NCBI GenBank assembly: GCA_030057915.1
Contig: JASGUC010000003.1
Coordinates: 1 to 38,085, forward strand
Source of the DNA: Pseudomonadota bacterium
GTDB taxonomy: Bacteria; Desulfobacterota; Syntrophia; Syntrophales; UBA8958
Reading direction: 5' to 3'
DNA length: 38,085 nt
The translations under genes and the position numbers were made by a program. Under the pieces are notes generated by a model. It had not been told where the DNA came from, did not search any database, and worked only from the letters and a program-made list of their open reading frames with translations. Shown here in pieces: positions 24,119-32,620 of this stretch (the first letter of the stretch is position 1; the number at the start of each line of letters is the position of its first letter).

Positions 24119-24139
24119 ATAACACCGAGGAGGCGGACG

Positions 24140-24691
24140 ATGGCGAACGAAAACAAGGAGGCGCGGAAGGCGAGGGTCATCGAGGCGTTGAACAAGGCCC
24201 GGGCCATGGAACTGCAGGCGATTCACCAGTATATGAACCAGCACTACAACCTCGACGACATGGATTACGGCGAATTGGCGGCGAACGTGAAGCTCATCGC
24301 CATCGACGAGATGCGTCACGCGGAGATGTTTGCCGAGCGGATCAAGGAACTGGGCGGCGAGCCGACAACGGAACTCGCCGACAAGGTCCACAAGGGGCAG
24401 AAGGTGGAGGAGATCTTTTCCTTCGACGCCGTCCTGGAGGACGACACGATGGATGTTTACAACCAGTTTGTCCTCGTCTGCCGGGAAAACGGCGACAGCG
24501 CCACGATGAAACTGTTCGAGACGATTATCGAGGAGGAGCAGGCCCACTTCAACTACTTCGACAATGTGGGCGAGCACCTGGCCAAGCTGGGGCCCTCCTA
24601 TCTTGCCCGGATCGCCGGCACCCCCGCGGATACGGGTCCCGCCTCCAAGGGATTCGTTGTCGGCGGCGGCGGCGCGGCGTCCTCCCGCTGA
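24140..24691 (+). CDS. bfr: Bacterioferritin / ferritin-like diiron protein
   Basis: 183 residues from the ATG after GAGGAGG; an upstream in-frame ATG at 24110 falls inside the inverted repeat. It is a four-helix ferritin fold with diiron ligands E24 (AMELQAIHQY), E57 and H60 (IDEMRHAEM), a mid-protein Glu in VCREN and the EEEQAHFNYF pair. M58 matches the Met52 that binds heme between subunits in E. coli Bfr, so heme binding is likely. Bfr stores iron and removes peroxide, suiting an anaerobe meeting oxygen. The last 25 residues (GTPADTGPASKG, Gly-rich) extend beyond E. coli Bfr. The stop is 7 bp from the convergent lipoprotein gene. Confidence 0.92.
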   Translation: MANENKEARKARVIEALNKARAMELQAIHQYMNQHYNLDDMDYGELAANVKLIAIDEMRHAEMFAERIKELGGEPTTELADKVHKGQKVEEIFSFDAVLEDDTMDVYNQFVLVCRENGDSATMKLFETIIEEEQAHFNYFDNVGEHLAKLGPSYLARIAGTPADTGPASKGFVVGGGGAASSR

Positions 24692-24698
24692 CCGGGAT

Positions 24699-25301
24699 TT
24701 ATCGGGGCAGGTTGTGGACCGCCGCGGCGATCTCCCGGCTCAACTTCGCCAAGGCCCGGCTCTGAGCCGCCACATAGGATGCATAATCCGCCCCGGCGAT
24801 CCTTTCGACGATCTCCGTGTGCCGGACCAGGGCGGTTCTCGCCCCGTCGTCGGCCGTGACGGCGATTCCCCAGTTGGCCTTCAGGATGATCTGATCTCCC
24901 AGTTTGCCGTCCATCCGAAGGATGTCGATGGGGATCTGCCGCTGGACGTTCAGCCGTCGCCCCCAGGGTAGGGAAACCACCCGATACGCGGGCAGGAGGA
25001 TGGTGAGATTCTCCACGACCGTCCGGGAGATTGCCTCCGGCAACGACCCGGACCAGCGGTCGAACTCCGCGACGACGATTTCGTTTTCTCCGGAAAGACT
25101 GGTGATTTGCGGACGGTTTATCCGGTCCGGGACGGCGACGGGACCGAGGCCGATGAGGGGGGCGTCGGCGGCTGCCGCCGTGGCTGACGGTTCCGGCGGC
25201 GTCGCCAGGGCATGCAAGGCATAGAAGCGCGACGATTGCGAAACCCCGCAGCCGTAAAAGACCAGCGCCGTCAGCAGGAACAGCGGCCATCCTTTTTTCA
25301 T
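24699..25301 (-). CDS. PqiC/MlaB-type ABC transport auxiliary lipoprotein
   Basis: 200 residues. A lipoprotein signal peptide (MKKGWPLFLLTALVFYGC, Cys 18) is followed by an ABC_trans_aux (PF03886/PqiC) domain. Its marks are FYALHAL, GLGPVAVPDRINRPQI, VAEFDRWSGSLPEAISRTVVENL, and a C-terminal AAQSRALAKLSREIAAAV helix. Such lipoproteins sit in the outer membrane and dock MCE tunnels that carry lipids across the periplasm. The ATG overlaps the end of the MCE gene (ATGA), and it is the last gene of the operon. Confidence 0.9.
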   Translation of the reverse strand: MKKGWPLFLLTALVFYGCGVSQSSRFYALHALATPPEPSATAAAADAPLIGLGPVAVPDRINRPQITSLSGENEIVVAEFDRWSGSLPEAISRTVVENLTILLPAYRVVSLPWGRRLNVQRQIPIDILRMDGKLGDQIILKANWGIAVTADDGARTALVRHTEIVERIAGADYASYVAAQSRALAKLSREIAAAVHNLPR

Positions 25302-26314
25302 CGTTTTTCACCTCCTGTCGTTTTCTTGCCCGTAAAGACCGCCTCGGGGTGCATTTCCAGATAGTCCGTCAAGGTCCGCAGGGAGCGGGCGATGCCGGAA
25401 AATTCCTTTAGGGTCTCCTCCAGTTGGTAGGCGATCTCCGTATTTTCCTGGGTGAATCTCTTCATGGCGGCGAGGTTGTCGTCCACCTTCCTTATGGCGG
25501 CCTTGGTCTGGGCCAGGGTTTCTTTTGCCTCGGCGGCCAGTTGTCCGGGGACTCCTTCCGACATCGCCAGGGTCTTCTCCGCCTGCTGGAAGGCCCCCCG
25601 GGCCGCCCCGGAGGTCGCCTTGAGATCCGCGAGGACCGGGCCTATTTGCTCATTCATCTTTTTTATCGCCTGCTGGGCCTCTTTGCCGGCCTGGGCCAGC
25701 GATTTGACCCCTTCCCTGGTCTCCGGGGAATTGACGATGGCTTCTATCCCTTCGATAATTTTATCGAGCTTCTTGGCCATATCCCTGATCGGCAGATCCC
25801 GCAGCGCCCGGGTCAATTCCTCGTATTGGGTGCGTATGGTCGGTATCTCTTCGTATTCTTCAAGATATTTATGAAAGACCGCGGGTCTGTCGGGATGAAA
25901 ATCCAGGGTGATGATGAGCTGTCCCGTCACCAGGGACTGAATGTCCAACTGGGCCTTCAGTCCCTGGGTGTTCACGAGATGTTGAACCGCCCGGGCCTCG
26001 GTTTCCACCTTTTCCCGGGTCCGTAGATCCACGACGCGGTCCTGGTCCAGTTCGATGATGACGGCGCTCAACAGCAAGTCCTTTTCGGGATGATAAAAGA
26101 GCCGGATGTCGTGGACGACGCCGACCTTGACGCCCTTGAAATAGACCTGAGAGCCCGTGTTCAGACCCCGGATGGACTCGTCGAAGTACAGGGCAAAGAA
26201 TTTCCGCTCCTGGAAAAATTTACCCGAGGAGAAGATCACGATGGCGGCCGTCAATAGAATGACCGCCCCGACCACGAAGATGCCGATCCTTTTCATGTTG
26301 GGCTGCTTGCTCAT
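25298..26314 (-). CDS. MCE-domain (MlaD-like) periplasmic lipid transport protein
   Basis: 338 residues. One N-terminal transmembrane anchor (about 9-30, IGIFVVGAVILLTAAIVIFS) is followed by a single MCE domain (about 37-120: FFALYFDESIRGLNTGSQVYFKGVKVGVV). The remainder is a long Ala/Gln/Lys-rich helical region with the 'DLPIRDMAKKLDKIIEGIEAIV' passage common in this class. MCE proteins form hexameric rings; a long helical tail can form a tunnel towards the outer membrane, here probably to the PqiC-like lipoprotein encoded next. It differs from E. coli MlaD (about 180 residues) by this tail. 22 bp separate it from the ATPase gene. Confidence 0.92.
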   Translation of the reverse strand: MSKQPNMKRIGIFVVGAVILLTAAIVIFSSGKFFQERKFFALYFDESIRGLNTGSQVYFKGVKVGVVHDIRLFYHPEKDLLLSAVIIELDQDRVVDLRTREKVETEARAVQHLVNTQGLKAQLDIQSLVTGQLIITLDFHPDRPAVFHKYLEEYEEIPTIRTQYEELTRALRDLPIRDMAKKLDKIIEGIEAIVNSPETREGVKSLAQAGKEAQQAIKKMNEQIGPVLADLKATSGAARGAFQQAEKTLAMSEGVPGQLAAEAKETLAQTKAAIRKVDDNLAAMKRFTQENTEIAYQLEETLKEFSGIARSLRTLTDYLEMHPEAVFTGKKTTGGEKR

Positions 26315-26336
26315 ATTCGAGTTCCGTAATGACGTA

Positions 26337-27152
26337 TCATATGGTTTTATGATGCTTTCCGTCGCCCGCGCCGGAAGGAGGGGTGGGGCCGCCGGGGGGC
26401 ATCGATCCCCCCCGGGTCAGGAAGTTCCGCACCACCGGGTTTGTCGCTTCCGCCAGCAGGGTCTTCGGGTTGCCGAGGGCGATCATCGTTTTGGCGGCGG
26501 CGTCCAGAAAGACGGCATTGTCGGCGATGGCGAAGATGCTCGCCAGTTCGTGGGTCACCACGACGATCGTGGCCCCCAGGCTATCCCGGAGCTGGAGGAG
26601 CAGGTCGTCCAGGAGGCGGGAACTGATGGGATCCAGGCCGGCGGATGGTTCGTCGAAAAAGAGGATCTCCGGGTCGAGGGCCATGGCCCGGGCCAGTCCC
26701 GCCCTTTTCGCCATGCCGCCGCTGATCTGGGCCGGATAGTAATCCTCGAAGCCCTTGAGCCCCACCAGGGCCAGCTTCAATGCGGCAAGCTTCCTGATCC
26801 GAGGGGCCGTAAGTTCCGTGTATTCCTCCAGGGGCAGGGCGACGTTTTCCGCCAGGGTCAGGGAACTCCACAGGGCGCCGCCCTGGTAGAGGACGCCGAA
26901 GGTGCGGGTGATCCTCTCCCGGTCCCGTTCTTCCGCCTGCCAATAGTCGCGCCCATTGAAGCTTATCGTCCCCCGGGCCGGCCTCCTGAGACCGATCAGA
27001 TGCTTCAGAAGGGTGCTTTTCCCGCAGCCGCTCCCCCCCATGATGACGAAGATCTCCCCCCGACGGACGGCGAAGGTCAGGTCCCGCTGGAGGACGAAGT
27101 CTCCGTAAGCCATCGTCAGATTGTCCACGACTATGTGGGCGTCGTTTTCCAT
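26337..27152 (-). CDS. MlaF-like ABC transporter ATP-binding protein
   Basis: 271 residues. Walker A GGSGCGKSTLL (about 39-49), signature ISGGMAKRAGLARAMA, Walker B ILFFDEPSAGLDP and switch His in VVVTHEL are all intact. The 'SGGM.KR..LARA' signature is typical of MlaF/Mkl-type ATPases of lipid (MCE) systems. It powers the membrane permease encoded upstream. The C-terminus is a Gly/Pro-rich tail (GGSMPPGGPTPPSGAGDG). The gene is 63 bp after the permease stop. Confidence 0.94.
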   Translation of the reverse strand: MENDAHIVVDNLTMAYGDFVLQRDLTFAVRRGEIFVIMGGSGCGKSTLLKHLIGLRRPARGTISFNGRDYWQAEERDRERITRTFGVLYQGGALWSSLTLAENVALPLEEYTELTAPRIRKLAALKLALVGLKGFEDYYPAQISGGMAKRAGLARAMALDPEILFFDEPSAGLDPISSRLLDDLLLQLRDSLGATIVVVTHELASIFAIADNAVFLDAAAKTMIALGNPKTLLAEATNPVVRNFLTRGGSMPPGGPTPPSGAGDGKHHKTI

Positions 27153-27215
27153 TTCAGGTTCATCCGCCTCCGCTGAAGGCGCGGCCTGTCTCCGCCGCGC
27201 ATCGCCGCCGGTTGC

Positions 27216-28334
27216 CTATATCCCCAGGATGTTGCACAGCACCGTTATCGCCGCGGTGACGACGACGATGGCGACGATGGCCGTCACCACCGCCGAGGTC
27301 GTCGCCTTTCCCACCGCCGCCGCACTCCGTTCGCATTGCAGGCCCCGTAGGCAGCCGATGGCGGCGATCAGCACCCCGAAGACGGCGCTCATGAACAGCC
27401 CCACCCACAGGTCGTTGAGGCGGATGGCGCCCACGGTCTGATGATAGTATTCCAGAAAATTGAGATCCAGCATGGCCACCCCGACGATGAATCCTCCCAG
27501 GACGCCCATGAAATCGGCATAGAGGCACAGAAGGGGCATCATCAAAAACAGGGCGATCATCCGCGGCAGGACGAGGCAGTCCATGGGGGGGATGCCCAGG
27601 GTCTTCAGGGCGTCGATCTCCTCGGTGGTCTGCATGGTTCCCAGTTGGGCGGCGAAGGCGGCCCCGGTCCTTCCCGCCATGATCACCCCGGTCATGACCG
27701 CCCCCATCTGCCGGAAGATGCCGATGCCCACCAGGTTGGCGATATAGATCTGGGCACCGAACATGCTCAACTGGATGGCGCCGACGAACGCGAGGATCAG
27801 CCCCACAAGGATGCTGATCAACGAGACGATGGGGAGGGCCTGGATCCCGCATTCCTGGATGATAACCAGCAGCTCCCGGCGTCGGAAACGGGCCCGGCCC
27901 CGGAGCAATCGCCCGCAAGCCGCCGTCGCCTCGCCGATGAAGGAAAGGGCCTCCGCGGCGCCCTGCCCAAGATCGTAAACGGCCTGACCGAGGCGCACGA
28001 GCGCGGGCGGACGGGCCTGTTCCCGCCTGGCCCCGGCCCGTTCCGGCGTCGCGTGGGCGAGCCGCAAAAGAGCCGCCATGCCCGGCGGCAGGCCTTCTCG
28101 CTCCACCGCGATCCCCTGCCGCTGCCCACAGTCGATGATGTCCATGAGGAAGGCGATCAGGACGCTGTTCCATCCGGTCAGGCCGGAACAGTCGAAGACG
28201 ACGCGCCGGGGCGGCGGGGATTCTTCCAGTTGCCGTCGGAATGCGGCAAGGGAGGGATAATCCCACCTCTCCCGCCAGTTTCCCTGGAGGGCAATGACCA
28301 GCGTCTCCGCTTCCGGCCGGCTGAACCGCAACAT
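27216..28334 (-). CDS. STAS-MlaE fusion permease
   Basis: 372 residues from the ATG 2 bp after the stop of the upstream DUF3141 gene. The N-terminal 100 residues form a STAS-like domain (LVIALQGNWRERWD, RRVVFDCSGLTGWNSVLIAFL). In E. coli this function is a separate protein, MlaB. From about 130 the MlaE permease begins: ECGIQALPIVSLISILVGLILAFVGAIQL, then GAVMTGVIMAGRTGAAFAAQLGTM with the EIDALKTLGI loop that meets the ATPase. Several membrane spans run to the C-terminus (VVTAIVAIVVVTAAITVLCNILGI). The protein moves lipids between the inner membrane and the MCE channel; direction is unknown. Confidence 0.93.
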   Translation of the reverse strand: MLRFSRPEAETLVIALQGNWRERWDYPSLAAFRRQLEESPPPRRVVFDCSGLTGWNSVLIAFLMDIIDCGQRQGIAVEREGLPPGMAALLRLAHATPERAGARREQARPPALVRLGQAVYDLGQGAAEALSFIGEATAACGRLLRGRARFRRRELLVIIQECGIQALPIVSLISILVGLILAFVGAIQLSMFGAQIYIANLVGIGIFRQMGAVMTGVIMAGRTGAAFAAQLGTMQTTEEIDALKTLGIPPMDCLVLPRMIALFLMMPLLCLYADFMGVLGGFIVGVAMLDLNFLEYYHQTVGAIRLNDLWVGLFMSAVFGVLIAAIGCLRGLQCERSAAAVGKATTSAVVTAIVAIVVVTAAITVLCNILGI

Positions 28335-28336
28335 AA

Positions 28337-30880
28337 TTAGATCACGTTCCGAGCCAGGGCCTGGGTTATCTTTCGGGCCAGCCGGCTTTGGGGATCGATC
28401 CAGGTCTGCTCGATCGTTGTGATTTCCCTGGCCATGGCGAGGCATTTTTCCCGTTCTTCCTCCGTTCGCAGGAGCTTGGCCAGGGAGGCGACGGCCCGGT
28501 CCTCGTCGATGAGGAGCATGAGACGCTGGTCCCGGATCCTTTCCCGCCAGCGCTGCCTGCCGATCCCGTCCTCCGGGCCTTGCGCCTCGAGCCTTGCCAC
28601 GATAAGGAAGGAACGGCCGTCGATCACGCCGTCGTCAATCGTTGCCGCCATCACGAGGCGGATCAGGGCTTCGTCGAAACCTCCTTGGTCCATTCCGCTT
28701 TTCAGCTCTTCCACCTTGCGGCGGACCGCCGCCTCCCGGTCCGCGTTTTCCCCTTCCCGGGCCTGGGCCGACGGGCCCGGAAAGAAGATGGGCAGGCCCA
28801 GCGGACCGCACATCGTTTTGAACAAGCGACCCTGAGCGTTGTCCCACAGGCGCCGGCACGCCTCGAGACAAGCCTCGCCGCTCCGGGCCATGTCCCGTTC
28901 CCATGAGGAAAAATAGTTGCCCGCGGGGACGGGGCGGCGGTTTTTCCGCGCCCAATCCCCGCCGATCCGGAAGGAGGCCATGACGGGATTGAAACGTTCC
29001 GAAAAGAGGTAGTACTTCATTCGATGGGGATTGAGCCAGCGGAGGAACTCCGCCGCTCGCTCCGTGGTCAGGAGGTGCGCCAGGGGGGCGAGAAGCGTCC
29101 GGTAGATCTTTTCATTGTAAGCAGATGCCTCCGCCACGGAGGCCAGGCAATCCTCATGCCCATCCTCGTCGCTCCTGGCGGCGATGGCGGCGATGGACCG
29201 CATCTCGAAGCGGACCGTGAATTCGACGGGGCCCGCCGCGGCATGATCCGCGAATTCGTTTTTCTTTTCGACGACCATCTCGTAGAGCCCCGGCGGCAGC
29301 GCGACGATCGCCTCCAGGGCGGGGACGAATTCCCCCCGTTGCCGGGCGGCGGCGAGGGAAGCGCCGACGAAGAACCCCGGATGATTAGCGTGGGGATGGA
29401 GGGTATAGACGACGGTCTTTCCCTCGGCCAGGATCGCCTGATCGGTGCCGTATGCCGCGACGATCCAGTCTAGGGCCGGCCGGGACGAGGCCCCCGCGTC
29501 GTCGCCCCGGCCGGCGAGGACGACGACGGGACGCTCGATGTCTCGCGGACCGAAGCGCCGGCCCTCCGGTGGGACGGCGCCGTCTTCGGCATGCCGGAGG
29601 GGGACGAACCACTCGGTCACGATACGGTCAACGGCCTCGGCGTTCATGAGAAAATGGCCGCTTCGCCGCTTCTCGAGGTCGAGATAGCGCTCCGCTTCCC
29701 GGTCAACGTTGGCATAGAGGTCGTATTCCTTGCGGAAATAGGCGTAGTCGGGATCGAGCGCCTCGAGATACGCCGCCAGCCAGGACCCGTCGCATCGGCC
29801 GTTTCCCAGGTCGCGGGATAGCGAGGCGAGCCATTTGCCTCCCAAGAGGCCGCCGATGTAACGCCAGGGATTCTTGTGGCCGATCCGGTAAGCCAGGGGG
29901 GCGCCGTTGAGGATGACTACGCCCAGGAGCTCCGGTTCCAGGTTCGCCAGAGAGGCCACGGACCAGCCAGCCCGGCAGTCACCCATGAGGCAGGGCCGGG
30001 GCGCTTCCGGATGGCGGCGTGCTATCTCCCGGAGGAACAGGCCCTCCGCTTGACCCGCATCGTCCCGGGGCCATCCCGGTTCCGGATCGGGGACCCCCAT
30101 GACGAAATACACGGGATGGCCGGCCCGCGTGGCGTCATCTATCGGGGATTCATGTTCTCCATCCCCAATTTCCGGGCCGCATCCTCCCCAGGGATCGACG
30201 ATGACGAGGGGACGCTTATGGGGATCGCTCTCCAGACCGTCCTCCGGAATTATCCTCAGGAGGACGTAATCGACGGGGTTATCCAGGGTGCGTCCATCGA
30301 CGATCGTCTCGTGGGGGAGCCCCAAGGCCGGCGGTCCGTCCTCCCCGACCCGTTCCAGGAAATCGTCGCCCCGCCGGCGCATCGCATCCCAGAAGAGGAC
30401 GGATCGCTGACAGGCATCCACCAGGTATTCCCAGGCCTGCCGCGTCGCGTCGTTTCCCTTCCAGATAGCCTCCAGACTCTGGAAGAGAGCAGCGGGGTCG
30501 CAGGCATCCAGAAATGTCCTCCAGGGGATCGCCGCCGACGGCGGCGGGGCGCTCATGGTTCCCTGCCAGAGGGCCACGGTGGATTTTAACAGGTCCTTCA
30601 AGAGGACATTGTCCTGCCAGAGGTTTTCCCATCCCTTGAGGAACACGGCGGGATCGAATCCGGGAAGGAAAGGTTGCGGCTCTTCTCGGCGTTTCTCCCT
30701 TTTCCCCGTTTTTGCCCTTCCCGCCGGGGCGGTCGTCGTCGGGGCGGGTTCCCGCGCCGCCGCCGCTGGGACGGACGGCCGGTCGCGCCCTTCCCCCTCC
30801 GGAGTCGGCATGAATACGGAGGCCGCCGCTTCCTTGATCCTGGCGGCCTTTCCTTTGGTCGTCGTCATCCTTTTTGCCAT
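28337..30880 (-). CDS. DUF3141 protein (PHA-synthase-like alpha/beta hydrolase)
   Basis: 847 residues from the ATG after GGAGGAGG; an upstream in-frame ATG lacks that site. After a Lys/Ala-rich N-terminus come helical segments (FLKGWENLWQDNVLLKDLL), then an alpha/beta-hydrolase core: VIVDPWGGCGPEIGDG, GHPVYFVMGVPDPEPGW, nucleophile region MGDCRAGWS with C302, and PWRYIGGLLGGKWLASL. A C-terminal helical part with KYYLFSERFNPVMASF follows. DUF3141 proteins resemble polyhydroxyalkanoate synthase, which also uses a Cys in G-x-C-x-G-G/A; the real substrate is unknown. It is first in the operon with the MCE lipid transporter, only 2 bp before the permease, so work on a lipid acyl substrate is a fair inference. 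Confidence 0.88.
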   Translation of the reverse strand: MAKRMTTTKGKAARIKEAAASVFMPTPEGEGRDRPSVPAAAAREPAPTTTAPAGRAKTGKREKRREEPQPFLPGFDPAVFLKGWENLWQDNVLLKDLLKSTVALWQGTMSAPPPSAAIPWRTFLDACDPAALFQSLEAIWKGNDATRQAWEYLVDACQRSVLFWDAMRRRGDDFLERVGEDGPPALGLPHETIVDGRTLDNPVDYVLLRIIPEDGLESDPHKRPLVIVDPWGGCGPEIGDGEHESPIDDATRAGHPVYFVMGVPDPEPGWPRDDAGQAEGLFLREIARRHPEAPRPCLMGDCRAGWSVASLANLEPELLGVVILNGAPLAYRIGHKNPWRYIGGLLGGKWLASLSRDLGNGRCDGSWLAAYLEALDPDYAYFRKEYDLYANVDREAERYLDLEKRRSGHFLMNAEAVDRIVTEWFVPLRHAEDGAVPPEGRRFGPRDIERPVVVLAGRGDDAGASSRPALDWIVAAYGTDQAILAEGKTVVYTLHPHANHPGFFVGASLAAARQRGEFVPALEAIVALPPGLYEMVVEKKNEFADHAAAGPVEFTVRFEMRSIAAIAARSDEDGHEDCLASVAEASAYNEKIYRTLLAPLAHLLTTERAAEFLRWLNPHRMKYYLFSERFNPVMASFRIGGDWARKNRRPVPAGNYFSSWERDMARSGEACLEACRRLWDNAQGRLFKTMCGPLGLPIFFPGPSAQAREGENADREAAVRRKVEELKSGMDQGGFDEALIRLVMAATIDDGVIDGRSFLIVARLEAQGPEDGIGRQRWRERIRDQRLMLLIDEDRAVASLAKLLRTEEEREKCLAMAREITTIEQTWIDPQSRLARKITQALARNVI

Positions 30881-30983
30881 GATCGTCCTCCTCCCTTGGC
30901 CGTCGTTGCTTGTCCAAGAGCCACGGTGGACCGGCAATGAGGATTTCGCCGCCTTTCGCGCCAACCGTCGAGAATCCCGCCTT

Positions 30984-31083
30984 GAGACCCTTGAAGAGCT
31001 GAGCTGTCCCGTCGCCCCGGCAAAAGTCCGGGGGCGGAACGTCTTGAAAACAGGGGGTTGGAAACGGCGTTTTTCAAAGGTTC
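30984..31083. repeat. Dispersed TIR element, copy at 31.0 kb
   Basis: It runs from GAGACCCTTGAAGA to TTTTTCAAAGGTTC, with GTCGCCCCGGCAAAAGTCCGGGG and CGTCTTGAAAACAGGG inside. It lies between the RND operon end and the DUF3141 gene start. Confidence 0.65.
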
Positions 31084-31090
31084 CGCCGTG

Positions 31091-32617
31091 TTATTCCCGC
31101 GGGGCGACCTTTTCCTCCGCGGGAATGGAGGCAGGTTTGGCGTCCGCGTCGTACCCGCCGGCCATCTTGTCCGCTTCGGTGATCCAGCCCCCGCCCATGG
31201 TTTTGTAGATGTTCACCAGGGACTGGAAGAGGTTTCCCTTGGTCTGGACCAGGGAAAGTTGTCCGTTGAACAGGCTGCGCTCGGCGTCGAGCACCTCCAG
31301 ATAGCTGCTGTAACCGTTTTCATAACGCAATCCGGCCAGACGGCGGGTGTTCCGGAGGGCCGTCACCTGCTCCCCCTGGACGGCCAGGCGCTCCCGGTAT
31401 TTCCGCTGGTCTGTCAGGGAGTCGTCCACTTCCTTGAACGCCGTCTGCACCGTCTGCAGGTACTTGAGCAGGGCCTGCTCCTGGAGGGCCTCCGCCTGTC
31501 TGATCCGACCCTTTATACTCCCGGCGGTGAATATCGGCGCCGTCAGCGAGGCGGCGTAGTTCCAGGTCTTGGCCGGCCCCGTCGTGAGATCGCTCAACTC
31601 GGCGCTGGCGAAGCCGAAGACGCCCGTCAGGGATATGGAGGGAAAGTAGAGGGCCCTGGCCACGGCGATCCGGGCGTTGGCCGCGATCAGATTCTGTTCC
31701 GCCTGGCGGATGTCGGGACGCCGATCGAGGATCTCGGAAGGAATGCCCGCCGGCACCGCGGGCATGGCCAGCTCGTCCAGGGTCCTGCCCCGGGGGATGG
31801 GCCCGGGATTACGTCCGACGAGGAGATTGAGGGCATTCTCCTGCTGGGCGATGTTCTTCTCCAGTTGGGGAATCACCGCCCGGGCGTCTTCGTATTCCGA
31901 ACGCGACTGGTTCAGTTCCAATTCGGAAATCACTCCGCCGGCATAGCGCTTCTCGAATATCTCCAGGGAATCCTTGCGGCTTTTCAGGGTTTCCCGGGCG
32001 ATGACCAATTGCTGATCGTAATTGAGGAGATTGATGTAGCCGTTGGCCACCGCGGCCACCAGGGTCATCATCACCGCCCGACGGGCCTCGTCGGCCCCGA
32101 GGAGATCGGCCCGGGCCGCTTCCGTGGCCCGCCGCAGCTTGCCCCAGAGATCGAGTTCCCAGTTGACGTTGAGACTGCCCTGCAAGGTGTAGGAAGTCGG
32201 GGGGGTGGCGGGGTTCCAGCCCGTGGGGCCCACTTCCGTCAGGCGCTGCCGGCCGGCGGCGGCCCCCAGTCCCATCTGCGGGAAGAAGTCCGCCCGGGTT
32301 GTCCCCAGTCTTCCCAAATACTCCTCCACCCGGGCCGTGGCGATCCGGACGTCCTTGCTTTCCTTCAGGGCGGTCCGAATCAGCTCGTTGAGCGCCGGGT
32401 CCTTGAATTGCCCCCACCAGACGGTGTTGGCCAGGGCCTGGGCGTCCTTTTCCTCGCAGCGCCAGGTCCGGGGGGCGTCCACCCGCGGGCGGCGGTAATC
32501 GTTGCCCAGCATGCAGCCGCCCAGGAGCAAGACCGCCGCCAAGACGACCGACAGTCTCTTGAGGACGGCGACGCCCCGGGCGGCGGGATCGGGGATAAGC
32601 TTCAGCCTGACGGACAT
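31091..32617 (-). CDS. RND efflux outer membrane factor (OprM/NodT family lipoprotein)
   Basis: 508 residues. The lipoprotein signal peptide has lipobox LLGGC (C35). The mature protein has two repeated TolC/OEP domains: NTVWWGQFKDPALNELIRTALKES, a GSLNVNWELDLWGK beta-barrel strand, and in the second half IGVFGFASAEL-type and YAASLTAPIFTAGSIKGRI strands. The family motif RRPDIRQAE is present (DRRPDIRQAEQNLIAAN). It forms the trimeric outer-membrane duct of the pump. Start: ATG 3 bp after the pump stop, with AAAGGAGGAG inside the pump gene's end. Last gene of the operon. Confidence 0.95.
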   Translation of the reverse strand: MSVRLKLIPDPAARGVAVLKRLSVVLAAVLLLGGCMLGNDYRRPRVDAPRTWRCEEKDAQALANTVWWGQFKDPALNELIRTALKESKDVRIATARVEEYLGRLGTTRADFFPQMGLGAAAGRQRLTEVGPTGWNPATPPTSYTLQGSLNVNWELDLWGKLRRATEAARADLLGADEARRAVMMTLVAAVANGYINLLNYDQQLVIARETLKSRKDSLEIFEKRYAGGVISELELNQSRSEYEDARAVIPQLEKNIAQQENALNLLVGRNPGPIPRGRTLDELAMPAVPAGIPSEILDRRPDIRQAEQNLIAANARIAVARALYFPSISLTGVFGFASAELSDLTTGPAKTWNYAASLTAPIFTAGSIKGRIRQAEALQEQALLKYLQTVQTAFKEVDDSLTDQRKYRERLAVQGEQVTALRNTRRLAGLRYENGYSSYLEVLDAERSLFNGQLSLVQTKGNLFQSLVNIYKTMGGGWITEADKMAGGYDADAKPASIPAEEKVAPRE

Positions 32618-32620
32618 GTC

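Larger units (their letters stand above)
23586..24139. other. Divergent intergenic region packed with repeats
   Basis: 554 bp between the SYLF gene and bacterioferritin. From left it holds a partial TIR element (23664-23725), a fuller copy (23738-23870), a 98-bp AT-rich MITE-like insertion between 14-bp direct repeats (23946-24073), then the bacterioferritin promoter and leader. Confidence 0.75.

Noticed and set aside
28337-30880. Polyhydroxyalkanoate synthase phaC
   Set aside because: The fold is similar, but length, sequence around C302 and genome context fit DUF3141, and no PHA pathway gene is adjacent.
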